From: Pseudomonadota bacterium
GTDB lineage: Bacteria > Pseudomonadota > Gammaproteobacteria > Steroidobacterales > Steroidobacteraceae
Direction: 5' to 3'
Assembly (NCBI GenBank): GCA_026398735.1
Contig: JAPLSH010000006.1
Span: 1 to 64,000 of the forward strand
DNA: 64,000 nucleotides
Below the pieces are notes generated by a model, which saw only the letters and a list, made by a program, of their open reading frames with translations, had not been told where the DNA came from and did not search any database. Made by a program: the position numbers and the translations under genes. Every line of letters begins with the position of its first letter. The stretch's first letter is position 1. This document shows, piece by piece, positions 50,845-60,099 of this stretch.

Positions 50845-51153
50845 TCAGGCGGTCGTGTCTGCTGGCGGAGGTGCGCGTGCGCGGTGTGCGCTACGCGTGA
50901 GTGAGGTTGAAGGCGAAGCAATGCCGCTGGGCAGTGCCGCATAGGCGAGCTGCAGCGGTGCGTGAGCTTGAGGTGGTTTGCCTGACGTGCCGACTGCGGG
51001 CGTGACCTGCAGGCACAACTCGCAGTGATCTGCCGTGCTGCTGGCTGAGAGCGCATCGCCCTTGTGCAGATGCGCCACAAACGCCGTGCTGCAGGCCAGC
51101 AGCGCGAACGCGACCAGTGACAGCAATGAATGGCGCAGACGCTTCATCGCCAT
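50845..51153 (-). CDS. Small exported protein, DUF2946-like
   Basis: This is a 102-residue protein with one N-terminal hydrophobic segment (about residues 9–26) that could be a signal peptide or, because of LLA–Cys, a lipoprotein signal. It is followed by AHLHKGD and a DHCELC motif, and a Pro/Ala/Arg-rich end. His/Cys-containing small proteins of this kind (DUF2946) are often encoded beside TonB-dependent metal receptors, and the receptor gene follows 59 bases downstream on the same strand. A metal-handling partner role is inferred. ATG 51153 was preferred; the longer frame to 51264 has no signal peptide at its start. Confidence 0.6.
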   Translation of the reverse strand: MAMKRLRHSLLSLVAFALLACSTAFVAHLHKGDALSASSTADHCELCLQVTPAVGTSGKPPQAHAPLQLAYAALPSGIASPSTSLTRSAHRARAPPPADTTA

Positions 51154-51324
51154 GACACTAACAGAGTGCTGTGGATTTGTGTCAGGCAGGGTTGCCCGGC
51201 TTGTGCGCCGGCACTTTTCGCTTTGGGATTTGCTAATCCGGCTATATGTTCTATGTCTGTACAAACGCCGGGCCCGCGTATTTCAACGCAGGGACCGGCA
51301 CCAACAACACTTGGGGGATCACAC

Positions 51325-52980
51325 ATGACAGCCACGCCTTTTGATCGCGCAGGCCGTACGGGCCGCCGGCAGTTCCTCTCTGGCGCAGCGCTGGGTGGCG
51401 CAGGTTTGGTGTTGGGCAGCCTGCCGCTGGTGTCTCTGGCCCAAGACAGTCGCCTGACCACTGTGGGTGGCACCGCACGCACCACGGCCGGTCGTGTGCG
51501 CGGCCTCATCAAAGATGGCGTGCAGCAGTTCTGGTGTGTGCCCTATGGCGCGCCGACCAGCGGCGCCAATCGTTTCATGCCGCCGCAGAAGCCTGCGTCA
51601 TGGACCGGTGTGCGGGATCATTTTCAGATCACGTATGCGGCGCCGATGGAGCCGGGTGGTGCTGAGCCATCGCCGGTGGTCACGGCGCTCAACCGCCTGA
51701 CGCCGCACAGCGAAGACTGTCTGACGGTCAATGTGTTCACGCCCGCGCTCGACAAAAAGCGCCGGCCGGTGATGGTGTGGATGCACGGTGGTGGCTTCTC
51801 TGCCGGCTCGGGCAACTACCTGCTGTATGACGGCACCAACCTTGCCAAGAAAGAAGACGTGGTGGTGGTGACGGTGAACCACCGTCTGAACATCTTTGGT
51901 TTCTTGCATCTGGCAGGCATTGGTGGCGAGAAGTATGCGGAGGCGACCAACGCGGGTATTCAAGACCTGACTGCCTCGCTGCAATGGGTGCACGACAACA
52001 TCGAGCAGTTCGGTGGTGATCCGGCGCGCGTGACGATCTTTGGTCAGTCGGGTGGTGGCGGTAAGACCACTACGGTGATGGCGATGCCGCAGGCCAAGGG
52101 CTTGTTCCATCGCGCCATCGCCCAAAGCGGTTCTGCATTCCGTGGCGTGACGGCTGATGAAGCCAGCGAGGCCGCCGAGCGCTTTTTGGCCAAGCTGGGC
52201 TTGCGCAAGGATCAGCTGGACCGCTTGCAGCAGATGGACTTCAGGCAGATTCAGGCGGCCTTCCATGTGCCGCAGCCTATTGCGCGCTTGGGCACTGGTC
52301 CTGTGATCGATGGCCGCATCCTGCCGCGTCATCAGTGGGACCCGACTGCGCCGTCTTATTCGGCCACTGTGCCGCTTATGGCAGGCTCGGTCGAAAACGA
52401 GAACGGCTGGCTCGGACCGCCGCCCTATGAGCTGGCCGATGATGAGCTGCAAAAGCGCATCACCACGCGTTTGGCTGGCAACGATGCGGCCGAGGGTCAG
52501 AAGCTGCTGGCGCTGTACAAGCGTCTGCACCCGAGCACGCGCAACCAGATGCTGTGGCTGCAGGCAGAGTCCGATGACACGCGCCGTTGGAGCGCGCAGC
52601 AGCTGTGCCGTCTTAAGGCCGAGCAGGGTACGGCGGCCAGCTATCTGTACTACTTCGATTGGCAATCGCCGGTGCATGACAACCGCATGGGTGCCTATCA
52701 CACGCTCGATATCCCGTTCGTGTTCTACAACATGGATATCGGCGCTTCGATGACCGGCTCTGATCAAGCCCGCTATCAGCTGGGTCATGTGATGAGTGCG
52801 GCCTGGGGCGCGTTTGCGCGCACCGGGGATCCGAACCACGCGGACATGCCGCGTTGGCCGCGCTTTGATCCGGCCACGCTGCCCACCATGGTGTTTGGCA
52901 GCAAGGTGCAGGTGACCAACGACCCCAATCGTGAGGAGCGGCTGGCGCTGGCAGCGCTGCGGACGCGGCGCGGCGCGTAA
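51325..52980 (+). CDS. Tat-exported type-B carboxylesterase
   Basis: This is a 551-residue alpha/beta-hydrolase. The N-terminus has a twin-arginine signal, GRR14R15-type (RTGRRQFLSGAALGGAG), so the enzyme is exported folded. The type-B marks are EDCLTVNVF, the oxyanion segment HGGGFSAGSG, and nucleophile Ser242 in FGQSGGGG, where most relatives have GESAGG. Substrate is unknown; relatives hydrolyse aryl or alkyl esters. ATG 51325 was preferred over the upstream frame because of GGGGGA just before it and the Tat signal. It is divergent from the DUF2946-like/receptor group, with 171 bases between. Confidence 0.85.
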   Translation: MTATPFDRAGRTGRRQFLSGAALGGAGLVLGSLPLVSLAQDSRLTTVGGTARTTAGRVRGLIKDGVQQFWCVPYGAPTSGANRFMPPQKPASWTGVRDHFQITYAAPMEPGGAEPSPVVTALNRLTPHSEDCLTVNVFTPALDKKRRPVMVWMHGGGFSAGSGNYLLYDGTNLAKKEDVVVVTVNHRLNIFGFLHLAGIGGEKYAEATNAGIQDLTASLQWVHDNIEQFGGDPARVTIFGQSGGGGKTTTVMAMPQAKGLFHRAIAQSGSAFRGVTADEASEAAERFLAKLGLRKDQLDRLQQMDFRQIQAAFHVPQPIARLGTGPVIDGRILPRHQWDPTAPSYSATVPLMAGSVENENGWLGPPPYELADDELQKRITTRLAGNDAAEGQKLLALYKRLHPSTRNQMLWLQAESDDTRRWSAQQLCRLKAEQGTAASYLYYFDWQSPVHDNRMGAYHTLDIPFVFYNMDIGASMTGSDQARYQLGHVMSAAWGAFARTGDPNHADMPRWPRFDPATLPTMVFGSKVQVTNDPNREERLALAALRTRRGA

Positions 52981-53012
52981 TTGCGCCCGCCTTGGGCGAT
53001 ACTGGGGGGATT

Positions 53013-54029
53013 GTGAAGATCAGTTCCGTCCCCCAGCTCGAACGCGCCCTGGCCAAGGGGCCACTGCCCCCGGTCTGGCTGGTATCGGCCGAAGAGCCGC
53101 TGACCAATGGCGAAGCGGCCGATGCGTTTCGTGCTGCGGCGCGGGCGCAGGGCTATACCGAGCGTGAGGTCTATTTCGTCGAGCGCAGTGCGCCTTGGGA
53201 CGAAATGCTCGGCTCGGTGCAAGCGATGTCGCTGTTTGCGTCGCGCAAGATCCTCGAAGTGCGCATGCCCACGGGTAAGCCGGGCCATGGCGCCAAATCG
53301 CTGCTGCAGCTGATCGCCGCCGCCAACGAAGACACGCTGGTGTTGATCCTCACCGAAGGTTTGGACAACGCGGCGCAAAAGGCCGAGTGGGTGCAGGCGG
53401 TCGATCGTGCAGGCGTGTGGGTCAACATCACGCCGGTGACCACCGCGCAATTCCCCGAGTGGATCCGCGGCCGCGCCAAGCGCGCCGGTCTGCAGCTGGA
53501 CGATGAAGCGGTGACGGTGCTGGCCGCGCGCACCGAAGGCAATCTGCTGGCCGCCGATCAGGAAGTGCAGAAGCTGTTGCTGTCGGGTCTTACCCAGGCT
53601 GGTGCCGCGCAGGTGCTGGCCAGTGTCAGCAGCAGCAGCCGCTACGATGTGTTTCAACTGGGCGAATCGCTGCTGCAGGGTGATGCGCCTCGCGCGCTGC
53701 GCATCATCGACAGCCTGCGCGCCGAAGGCGCTGAACCCACACTGGTGCTGTGGGCCATCTTGCAGGAGCTGCGGGCGCTGTGGACCAAACTGCAGGCCGG
53801 CCCGCCGATGCCCGGCGTGTGGTCCAGCAATGCGGTGCACCAACCGGCTGCGATGGCGCGCTTTCGGGCGCTGCCGAGTCCGCGTGCACTGTTTCGCCGC
53901 TTGAGCGAGCGTGCGGGGCGGGTCGATCGCATTATCAAGGGCCGTCTGTCGGGCAATGCCTGGGACGAGCTGACGCAGCTTTCACTGGAGTTCGCGGGGC
54001 AGCGGGTGCTGCCAATGCCGCGCGCCTGA
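53013..54029 (+). CDS. holA: DNA polymerase III subunit delta
   Basis: This 338-residue clamp-loader subunit opens the beta clamp. Family features are PVWLVSAEEPLTNGEAADAF near the N-terminus, FASRKILEVRMP, and the C-terminal helical collar domain. GTG 53013 is the likely start, with a G-rich stretch before it; the TTG at 52992 is less likely. In relatives holA directly follows lptE, and here it is followed by the expected nadD. Confidence 0.93.
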   Translation: MKISSVPQLERALAKGPLPPVWLVSAEEPLTNGEAADAFRAAARAQGYTEREVYFVERSAPWDEMLGSVQAMSLFASRKILEVRMPTGKPGHGAKSLLQLIAAANEDTLVLILTEGLDNAAQKAEWVQAVDRAGVWVNITPVTTAQFPEWIRGRAKRAGLQLDDEAVTVLAARTEGNLLAADQEVQKLLLSGLTQAGAAQVLASVSSSSRYDVFQLGESLLQGDAPRALRIIDSLRAEGAEPTLVLWAILQELRALWTKLQAGPPMPGVWSSNAVHQPAAMARFRALPSPRALFRRLSERAGRVDRIIKGRLSGNAWDELTQLSLEFAGQRVLPMPRA

Positions 54030-54036
54030 GGTTTTG

Positions 54037-54702
54037 ATGAACGCAGACAGTCCGGTCACACAAGGTCCGCTGGGCCTGTTCGGTGGCACGTTTGATCCGA
54101 TTCACTTGGGCCATCTGCGCACCGCCTACGAGCTGCTGCGTGCACTCAAGCTGCAGGAGCTGCGCTTTTTGCCCACCGGCAATCCGCCGCATCGTGATGC
54201 CACTTCGGCCGATGCCGAGCAGCGTCTGGCGCTGGTACGTGCCGCAGTGGCCGATCAGCCAGGATTTACGGTGGATGATCGGGAGGTGCGCCGTGATGGT
54301 CTGTCGTATTCGGTCGATACGCTGACCGAGTTGCGCGCCGAGTTTCCAGGCCGTTCGCTGTGCCTGATGGTCGGCATGGATGCGTTTTTAGGTCTGCCGC
54401 ACTGGCACCGCTGGCGCGATATCTTCGATTTGGCGCATGTGGTGGTGGCCCACCGGCCGGGCTGGAAGGCGCCGACCCAAGGGCCGCTGGGCGAAGTGAT
54501 GGTGGATCGGGGTACGGGCGCCGTGCGCGACCTGCACGAGGCGCCTGCCGGACGCATCTTTGTGCATGCGGTGACGCAGCTGGAAATCTCGTCCACTGAG
54601 CTGCGGCAGCTGATCGCCGCCGGTGGTGACCCCCGTTATCTGGTGCCCGATAGCGTGCGGGTGCTGCTAGCTCAGCTGAAATGCTATGCTCGTCGCCAAT
54701 GA
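54037..54702 (+). CDS. nadD: Nicotinate-mononucleotide adenylyltransferase
   Basis: This 221-residue enzyme makes deamido-NAD from nicotinate mononucleotide and ATP. The nucleotidyl-transferase motif GGTFDPIHLGH lies at about residues 17–27 and ISSTELR near the end. ATG 54037 was preferred over TTG 54034. The stop overlaps the rsfS start (ATGA). Confidence 0.95.
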   Translation: MNADSPVTQGPLGLFGGTFDPIHLGHLRTAYELLRALKLQELRFLPTGNPPHRDATSADAEQRLALVRAAVADQPGFTVDDREVRRDGLSYSVDTLTELRAEFPGRSLCLMVGMDAFLGLPHWHRWRDIFDLAHVVVAHRPGWKAPTQGPLGEVMVDRGTGAVRDLHEAPAGRIFVHAVTQLEISSTELRQLIAAGGDPRYLVPDSVRVLLAQLKCYARRQ

Positions 54703-55217
54703 CTGAACGTAAAACCAGCCGCCCGCCTGCTCGGGCCGCACTCGTCAAGACCGTAGTCGCCGCCCTCGAAGATATGAAGGCGGTCAACATCAAGGTGATC
54801 GACGTCCGCGACGTCACCGATGTGTCCGACTGTATGGTCATCGCTTCCGGCAATTCCGATCGCCATGTGCGCTCCATTGCCGACCGTGTGGCTGAGCGTT
54901 CCAAACAGGAAGGCTTCCGGCCTATGGGCGTCGAAGGCCAGGAAGATGCCGAGTGGGTGCTGGTCGACATCAACGATGTTGTGGTGCATGTGATGCTGCC
55001 GCGCGTACGAGAGTTCTACGCGCTCGAAAGCCTGTGGGACGTGCGCCCTGCTGGTCGCAAGCCTGCAGCCAAAAAGGCCGCAAAAAAGGCTGCCAAAAAG
55101 GCTCCTGCCAAGAAATCTGCTGGCAAGTCGGCCGCCAAGAAAGCCCCCGCCAAGCGTAAGTCTGTTGCCAAGAAGGCACCGGCCCGCAAGAGCAGCCCGC
55201 GCCGCAAGCCGGCCTGA
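54699..55217 (+). CDS. rsfS: Ribosomal silencing factor RsfS with histone-like tail
   Basis: Residues 1–115 are a standard RsfS (VVAALEDMKAVNIKVIDVRD, ASGNSDRHVRSIADRV, ALESLWD), which binds L14 and blocks subunit joining in starvation. From residue 121 to the end there are 52 extra residues rich in Lys, Ala, Pro and Arg in AAKK/KKAP repeats; 22 of the 52 are basic. The total of 172 residues is well above the usual 105–130. The tail resembles histone H1 or AlgP-type tails and could bind rRNA or DNA. ATG 54699 overlaps the nadD stop. Confidence 0.93.
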   Translation: MTERKTSRPPARAALVKTVVAALEDMKAVNIKVIDVRDVTDVSDCMVIASGNSDRHVRSIADRVAERSKQEGFRPMGVEGQEDAEWVLVDINDVVVHVMLPRVREFYALESLWDVRPAGRKPAAKKAAKKAAKKAPAKKSAGKSAAKKAPAKRKSVAKKAPARKSSPRRKPA

Positions 55218-55250
55218 CGGCCGCGTGCGCCGGCCCTGCCAGGCCCTCGC

Positions 55251-55721
55251 ATGCGCCTGAACCTCATCGCTGTCGGCCACAAGATGCCGTCGTGGGTCAA
55301 AGAGGCCTACGACGACTACTCGCGTCGCCTGTCGGCGCGATTGCCGGTCACCCTCATCGAACTGCCGCCGGGTAAACGCAGCTCGGGCGTTACGCCAGAG
55401 CGCGCTATGGCCGATGAAGGCAAGCGCATCCTGGCCCAGCTCAAGCTCGACTCGCAGGTGGTGGCGCTCGACGACCAGGGTCGTCAGCGCACTACGCCGG
55501 AGTTGTCGCAGTGGCTGGCCGAGCGGCTGCGCGATGGGCGCGACCTGTCGTTTTTGATCGGTGGACCCGATGGCCATGCGCCCGAGGTGCTGGCGCGCGC
55601 GCAGGAGCGCTGGTCGCTGTCCAAATTGACCCTGCCGCACCAGTTGGTGCGTGTCGTATTCATCGAACAGATCTATCGGGCAGTGACCCTGCTCGACGGT
55701 CACCCGTATCATCGTGAGTGA
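55251..55721 (+). CDS. rlmH: 23S rRNA pseudouridine-1915 N3-methyltransferase RlmH
   Basis: This 156-residue SPOUT methyltransferase acts on the assembled 70S ribosome. The knotted SAM-binding region is [19 protein letters not shown], and the end [19 protein letters not shown] fits the family exactly. It follows rsfS by 33 bases in the usual order. The final codons end in the maf start region. Confidence 0.96.
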   Translation: MRLNLIAVGHKMPSWVKEAYDDYSRRLSARLPVTLIELPPGKRSSGVTPERAMADEGKRILAQLKLDSQVVALDDQGRQRTTPELSQWLAERLRDGRDLSFLIGGPDGHAPEVLARAQERWSLSKLTLPHQLVRVVFIEQIYRAVTLLDGHPYHRE

Positions 55722-55722
55722 C

Positions 55723-56322
55723 ATGGACACCGCTACCCCACAACTGCTGCTGGCCTCGGCCTCGCCGCGTCGCCGCGAACTGCTGCTGCAGATCGGCGTA
55801 GCGCATCGCGTGCACGCCACCGACATCGACGAATCGCCGTTGCCCGACGAATCGCCGCGTGCGCTGGTGCAGCGGCTGGCTTATGAGAAGGCGCTGGCTG
55901 CCTTGGAACAGGCGCAGGGTCTGCCGGTGCTCGGTGCCGACACAGTCGTGGTGCTCGATGGTCATGTGTTTGGTAAGCCGGTCGATGCGGCCGATGCACA
56001 AGGTATGTTGCTGGCGCTGGGCGGTCGTGAGCATCAGGTACTCAGCGCTGTAGCGCTGGCCACTGCCGCCGGCACAGCCGCGCTGCGCTTGTCGCAGAGC
56101 ATCGTGACGATGCGCGACATCAGTCCAGCCGAAGCGCTGTGGTATTGGAATACCGGTGAGCCTGCGTGTAAGGCCGGTGGCTATGCGATTCAGGGCCGTG
56201 CGGCGCAGTTTATCTCGGGGCTGCGCGGTAGCTATTCGGGCGTGATGGGTTTGCCGTTGTTTGAGACGGTGCAACTGCTGCGCGAAGCGGGCATCCACAC
56301 GACCGGCACGGAGGTCGCATGA
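55723..56322 (+). CDS. maf: Maf-family nucleoside-triphosphate pyrophosphatase
   Basis: This 199-residue protein has [14 protein letters not shown] at the start, the DTVVVLDG motif and [20 protein letters not shown] near the end. The GLPLFET segment is closer to the YhdE (dTTP/UTP) than to the YceF branch, and the next gene is rng as in Escherichia coli yhdE–rng. ATG 55723 is taken as start; a GTG at 55714 would add three residues and overlap rlmH. Confidence 0.92.
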   Translation: MDTATPQLLLASASPRRRELLLQIGVAHRVHATDIDESPLPDESPRALVQRLAYEKALAALEQAQGLPVLGADTVVVLDGHVFGKPVDAADAQGMLLALGGREHQVLSAVALATAAGTAALRLSQSIVTMRDISPAEALWYWNTGEPACKAGGYAIQGRAAQFISGLRGSYSGVMGLPLFETVQLLREAGIHTTGTEVA

Positions 56323-57803
56323 CGGGCGAGATCCTGGTCAATGCAGCGCCACGCGAAACACGCGCTGTGCTGGTCGAAAACGGTGTGCTGCAAGAGGTGT
56401 ACATCGAGCGGCCCAGTCGCAAGGGCTTGGTCAGCAACATCTATAAGGGCCGCGTATCGCGTGTACTGCCAGGTATGCAGGCTGCGTTTTTGGATATTGG
56501 TCTGGCGCGCAATGGCTTTTTGCACGTGGCCGATATTCTTGCGCCGCCGCCGGGCCCTGGTGAGCCCGAGCATCCACCCTCTGGCGATGCCGAGCCTGAC
56601 ATCCGCACGTTGGTGCATGAAGGCGATGAGCTGTTGGTGCAGGTGGTCAAAGATCCTCTGGGCACCAAGGGTGCGCGCTTGTCCACGCACATCTCGATGC
56701 CGTCGCGCTTTCTGGTGTATCTGCCGCGCGGTGAGCGCGTGGGCATCTCGTCGCGCATCGAATCTGAAGCCGAACGCAATCGTCTGCGCGACACCATCAC
56801 CACGCTGGCCGAAGAGGGTAAGCAGCGTGGTGGCTATATCGTGCGCACCGCTGCGATGGGCGCAGAGATGCCTGAGCTGCATGCCGACATGATGTATCTG
56901 GATCGGCTGTGGGCACATGTACGCGACCTGGCGATGAGCACGTCGGCGGGTAATCTCATTCACGAGGACCTGCCGCTATCGACGCGCGTGCTGCGCGATG
57001 AGTTGGGGCCTCAGGTGCGGCGTGTGGTGGTGGACTCGCGGGCCGAGTACGAGCGCATGCTGACCTTTACGCGTGCGTTCATGCCGGGCTTTGCCGATCG
57101 CATCGAACTGCATACCGGTCCCGGCCCGCTATTTGATCTGCATGGTGTGGAAGACGAGATCGCCCGTGCTCTGGAACCCAAGGTGCCGCTCAAGTCCGGT
57201 GGCTATCTGGTGATACAGCAGACCGAGGCGATGACCACGGTGGATGTGAACACCGGTGGCTATGTCGGTTATCGCAACCTTGAAGAGACCATCTTCCGCA
57301 CCAACCTTGAAGCAGCCGTGGCCGTGGCGCGCCAACTGCGGGTGCGCAATCTGGGCGGCATCATCATCATCGACTTCATCGATATGATCGATGAAGAACA
57401 CCGCCGTGCATTGATTGCAGCGCTGGAAGAGGCGCTCTCTGCCGATCGTAGTCAGACGCATATCGCCACCATCTCACCGCTGGGTTTGGTGGAGATGACC
57501 CGCAAGCGCACGCGCGAGAGCATTGAGCACTTACTGTGTGGGATCTGCCCACAGTGCAATGGCCGCGGCTCTGTGCGTACCGCAGAGACGGTGTGCTTGG
57601 AAGTGTTTCGCGAATTGGTGCGCCAGAGCCGCCAGTTCCAGAGTCAGGAGTTGCTGGTGCTTGCGCACCGTGATGTGGTGGCCCGCCTGCAAGAAGACGA
57701 AGCACCGGTGCTGGCGGAGCTTGAAACCCTGCTGGGCCGGCCGATCCGTCTGCGTGCCGAGCCGCTGTATGGCGTGGATCAATACGACGTGGTGCTTGCA
57801 TGA
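56319..57803 (+). CDS. rng: Ribonuclease G
   Basis: This 494-residue endoribonuclease matures 16S rRNA 5' ends and degrades mRNA. An S1 domain ([33 protein letters not shown]) is followed by the catalytic core with metal-binding aspartates in [11 protein letters not shown] and IIIIDFIDM, and the Zn-link CGICPQC. There is no RNase E-type C-terminal scaffold. It overlaps maf and nit by four bases each. Confidence 0.96.
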   Translation: MTGEILVNAAPRETRAVLVENGVLQEVYIERPSRKGLVSNIYKGRVSRVLPGMQAAFLDIGLARNGFLHVADILAPPPGPGEPEHPPSGDAEPDIRTLVHEGDELLVQVVKDPLGTKGARLSTHISMPSRFLVYLPRGERVGISSRIESEAERNRLRDTITTLAEEGKQRGGYIVRTAAMGAEMPELHADMMYLDRLWAHVRDLAMSTSAGNLIHEDLPLSTRVLRDELGPQVRRVVVDSRAEYERMLTFTRAFMPGFADRIELHTGPGPLFDLHGVEDEIARALEPKVPLKSGGYLVIQQTEAMTTVDVNTGGYVGYRNLEETIFRTNLEAAVAVARQLRVRNLGGIIIIDFIDMIDEEHRRALIAALEEALSADRSQTHIATISPLGLVEMTRKRTRESIEHLLCGICPQCNGRGSVRTAETVCLEVFRELVRQSRQFQSQELLVLAHRDVVARLQEDEAPVLAELETLLGRPIRLRAEPLYGVDQYDVVLA

Positions 57804-58609
57804 AGCTCGCTGCACTGCAAATGACCAGTTGCATCGATGTGGCCACCAACCTTGCTACCGCAGCAAGCTTGCTGGCAGAAGCTGCTGCGGGCGGCGCCTG
57901 TCTTGCGCTGTTACCCGAGAACTTCTCGTTCATGGGCCGGCGTGAGGCTGACAAGCGCAGCGTGTCCGAAGCCTTTGGCTCCGGTCCTGTGCAAGATTTT
58001 TTGGCTGAGCAGGCACGCAAGCTCGGCATCATGGTCATAGGCGGCACGCTGCCGCTGCGCGTACCGGGCGAGACCCGCAGTGCGCAGGCCTGTTTGGCGT
58101 TTGCGGCCGATGGTTCATTAGCGGGCCGTTACGACAAGATCCATTTGTTTGATGTGGACCTGCCGGGTCGCGAAGAGAGTTATCGCGAGTCCTCGGGCAT
58201 GGTGCCGGGCCGTGAAGTGGTGGTCATCGACACACCTGCCGGTAAGGCCGGGCTGTCGATCTGCTACGACATGCGCTTTCCCGAGCTATATCGCCAACTG
58301 TCGGCGCGCGGTGCGCAACTGCTGATGGTGCCTGCTGCATTCACGGTGCCCACCGGTCGTGCACATTGGGATGTGCTGCTGCGCGCCCGTGCCATCGAGA
58401 ACCTGTGCACTGTAGTGGCCGCCGGCCAGTGGGGTGCACACGAGAATGGCCGCGAGACTTGGGGCCACAGCCAGATTATCGATTGCTGGGGCGAGATCCG
58501 CGCCACCTTGCCCGAGGGCACAGGTTGCGTGATGGCGGATTTTGACCCGGCCCACCAGGCCGATGTGCGCACGCGATTCCCCGCGTTGTCACATCGCGTG
58601 CTGGTTTGA
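57800..58609 (+). CDS. Carbon-nitrogen hydrolase, Nit (deaminated glutathione amidase type)
   Basis: This 269-residue nitrilase-superfamily enzyme has catalytic Glu40 (LLPENF), Lys113 (YDKIHLFD) and Cys155 ([13 protein letters not shown]). This pattern is that of the Nit repair amidases acting on deaminated glutathione. The gene overlaps rng by four bases and precedes tldD. In many gammaproteobacteria a large yhdP gene lies between rng and nit; it is absent here. Confidence 0.9.
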   Translation: MKLAALQMTSCIDVATNLATAASLLAEAAAGGACLALLPENFSFMGRREADKRSVSEAFGSGPVQDFLAEQARKLGIMVIGGTLPLRVPGETRSAQACLAFAADGSLAGRYDKIHLFDVDLPGREESYRESSGMVPGREVVVIDTPAGKAGLSICYDMRFPELYRQLSARGAQLLMVPAAFTVPTGRAHWDVLLRARAIENLCTVVAAGQWGAHENGRETWGHSQIIDCWGEIRATLPEGTGCVMADFDPAHQADVRTRFPALSHRVLV

Positions 58610-58626
58610 CCGTTAAGGAGCTTTGC

Positions 58627-60099
58627 ATGTCATCCACTGTTCTCCCTACAGATGCCCAACCCGATGCGCTGGCGATGGCCCGTTCGGTCATCCTCGATCC
58701 GGCGGGTCTTGATGAGCGTCATCTGGAGCAGGTGCTCGATTCGGTGCTCAGTCACGCGGTCGATACTGCAGACCTTTATTTTCAGGTGTCGCACGAAGAG
58801 TCGTGGGCACTTGAAGACAGCATCGTCAAGGAAGGCAGTGCCAGCATCGAGTCGGGTGTGGGCGTGCGTGCCATCACCGGCGAGAAGACTGGTTTTGCCT
58901 ATTCCGACGAGATCATGTTGCCGGCATTACTCGAAGCCGCTGGTGCAGCGCGCGCCATTGCGCGTCATTCGCCGGGTCGCACCGTGCAGGCGTGGAAGTC
59001 GCTGCGTGCACCGGCGTTGTATGCGCCGATCGATCCGCTGCAGACACTCGATGACGACACCAAGATCGCATGGCTTGAGCGCATCGACCGCGAGACGCGT
59101 GCGATGGATCCGCGCGTCAAGCAGGTGATGGCCAGCATCAATGCCGTGCACGAAGTCATTCTGGTGGCCGATGGCAATGGTGTGCTGGCTGCCGATATCC
59201 GTCCGCTGGTGCGGTGCAATGTCTCGGTGATCGTCGAGCAGAACGGCCGGCGTGAGCAGGGCTATGCCGGTGCCGGGGGTCGCTATGCGCTGACCGAACT
59301 GGTTGCCGATGATCGCCCGCTAAAATTGGCGCGTGAGGCAGTGCGTCAGGCGCTGGTTAATCTGGAGTCTGTGCCTGCACCGGCAGGTCTGATGCCGGTG
59401 GTGCTGGCGCCGGGTTGGCCCGGTGTGCTGCTGCACGAGGCTATCGGTCATGGCTTGGAAGGTGACTTCAATCGCAAGGGCACTTCGGCGTTTAGCAATC
59501 GCATCGGCGAGCGCGTGGCCAGCGAGTATTGCACCGTGGTGGATGACGGCACCTTGGCCAGCCGCCGTGGCTCACTGAGCATCGATGACGAAGGCGTGCC
59601 TTCACAGTGCACCACGCTTATCGAGAACGGCATTTTGCGTGGCTATCTGCAGGATCAGCACAACGCGCGCTTGATGGGCACACGCTCTACCGGTAACGGC
59701 CGGCGTGAGTCGTTTGCACACATGACGCTGCCGCGCATGACCAACACCTATATGCGCGCCGGTCCGCACGATCCGGGCGAGATCATCGCGTCGGTGGAGC
59801 GTGGCATCTATGCGGTGAACTTCGGCGGCGGTCAGGTCGACATCACCTCCGGCAAGTTCGTGTTCAGTGCCAGTGAGGCTTATCTGATCGAGAACGGTCG
59901 CATCGGTGCGCCGATCAAGGGCGCCACCTTGGTGGGCAATGGCCCGGACGTGCTGACGCGCGTATCGATGGTGGGCAATGACCTGCAGCTCGATGCAGGC
60001 ATTGGTGTGTGCGGCAAGGAAGGGCAGAGTGTGCCGGTCGGTGTTGGGCAGCCCACGCTGCGCGTGGATGCGATGACCGTCGGCGGCACCAACAGCTAA
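58627..60099 (+). CDS. tldD: Metalloprotease TldD
   Basis: This 490-residue protein pairs with PmbA/TldE (encoded from 63376) as a protease that matures peptides such as microcins and degrades CcdA-type antitoxins. The zinc motif HEAIGH, at residues 270–275, is followed by GLEGD, and a C-terminal Cys region is conserved. ATG 58627 has AAGGAG six bases upstream and was preferred to the TTG at 58606. Its last four bases overlap the convergent ATPase gene. Confidence 0.95.
   Translation: MSSTVLPTDAQPDALAMARSVILDPAGLDERHLEQVLDSVLSHAVDTADLYFQVSHEESWALEDSIVKEGSASIESGVGVRAITGEKTGFAYSDEIMLPALLEAAGAARAIARHSPGRTVQAWKSLRAPALYAPIDPLQTLDDDTKIAWLERIDRETRAMDPRVKQVMASINAVHEVILVADGNGVLAADIRPLVRCNVSVIVEQNGRREQGYAGAGGRYALTELVADDRPLKLAREAVRQALVNLESVPAPAGLMPVVLAPGWPGVLLHEAIGHGLEGDFNRKGTSAFSNRIGERVASEYCTVVDDGTLASRRGSLSIDDEGVPSQCTTLIENGILRGYLQDQHNARLMGTRSTGNGRRESFAHMTLPRMTNTYMRAGPHDPGEIIASVERGIYAVNFGGGQVDITSGKFVFSASEAYLIENGRIGAPIKGATLVGNGPDVLTRVSMVGNDLQLDAGIGVCGKEGQSVPVGVGQPTLRVDAMTVGGTNS

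Noticed and set aside
51598-52839. A 413-codon open frame opposite the esterase
   Set aside because: The plus-strand esterase has a Tat signal and catalytic motifs; the antisense frame has none.
54684-55826. A 380-codon minus-strand open frame across rsfS and rlmH
   Set aside because: It runs antisense through three well-supported genes and has no family likeness.
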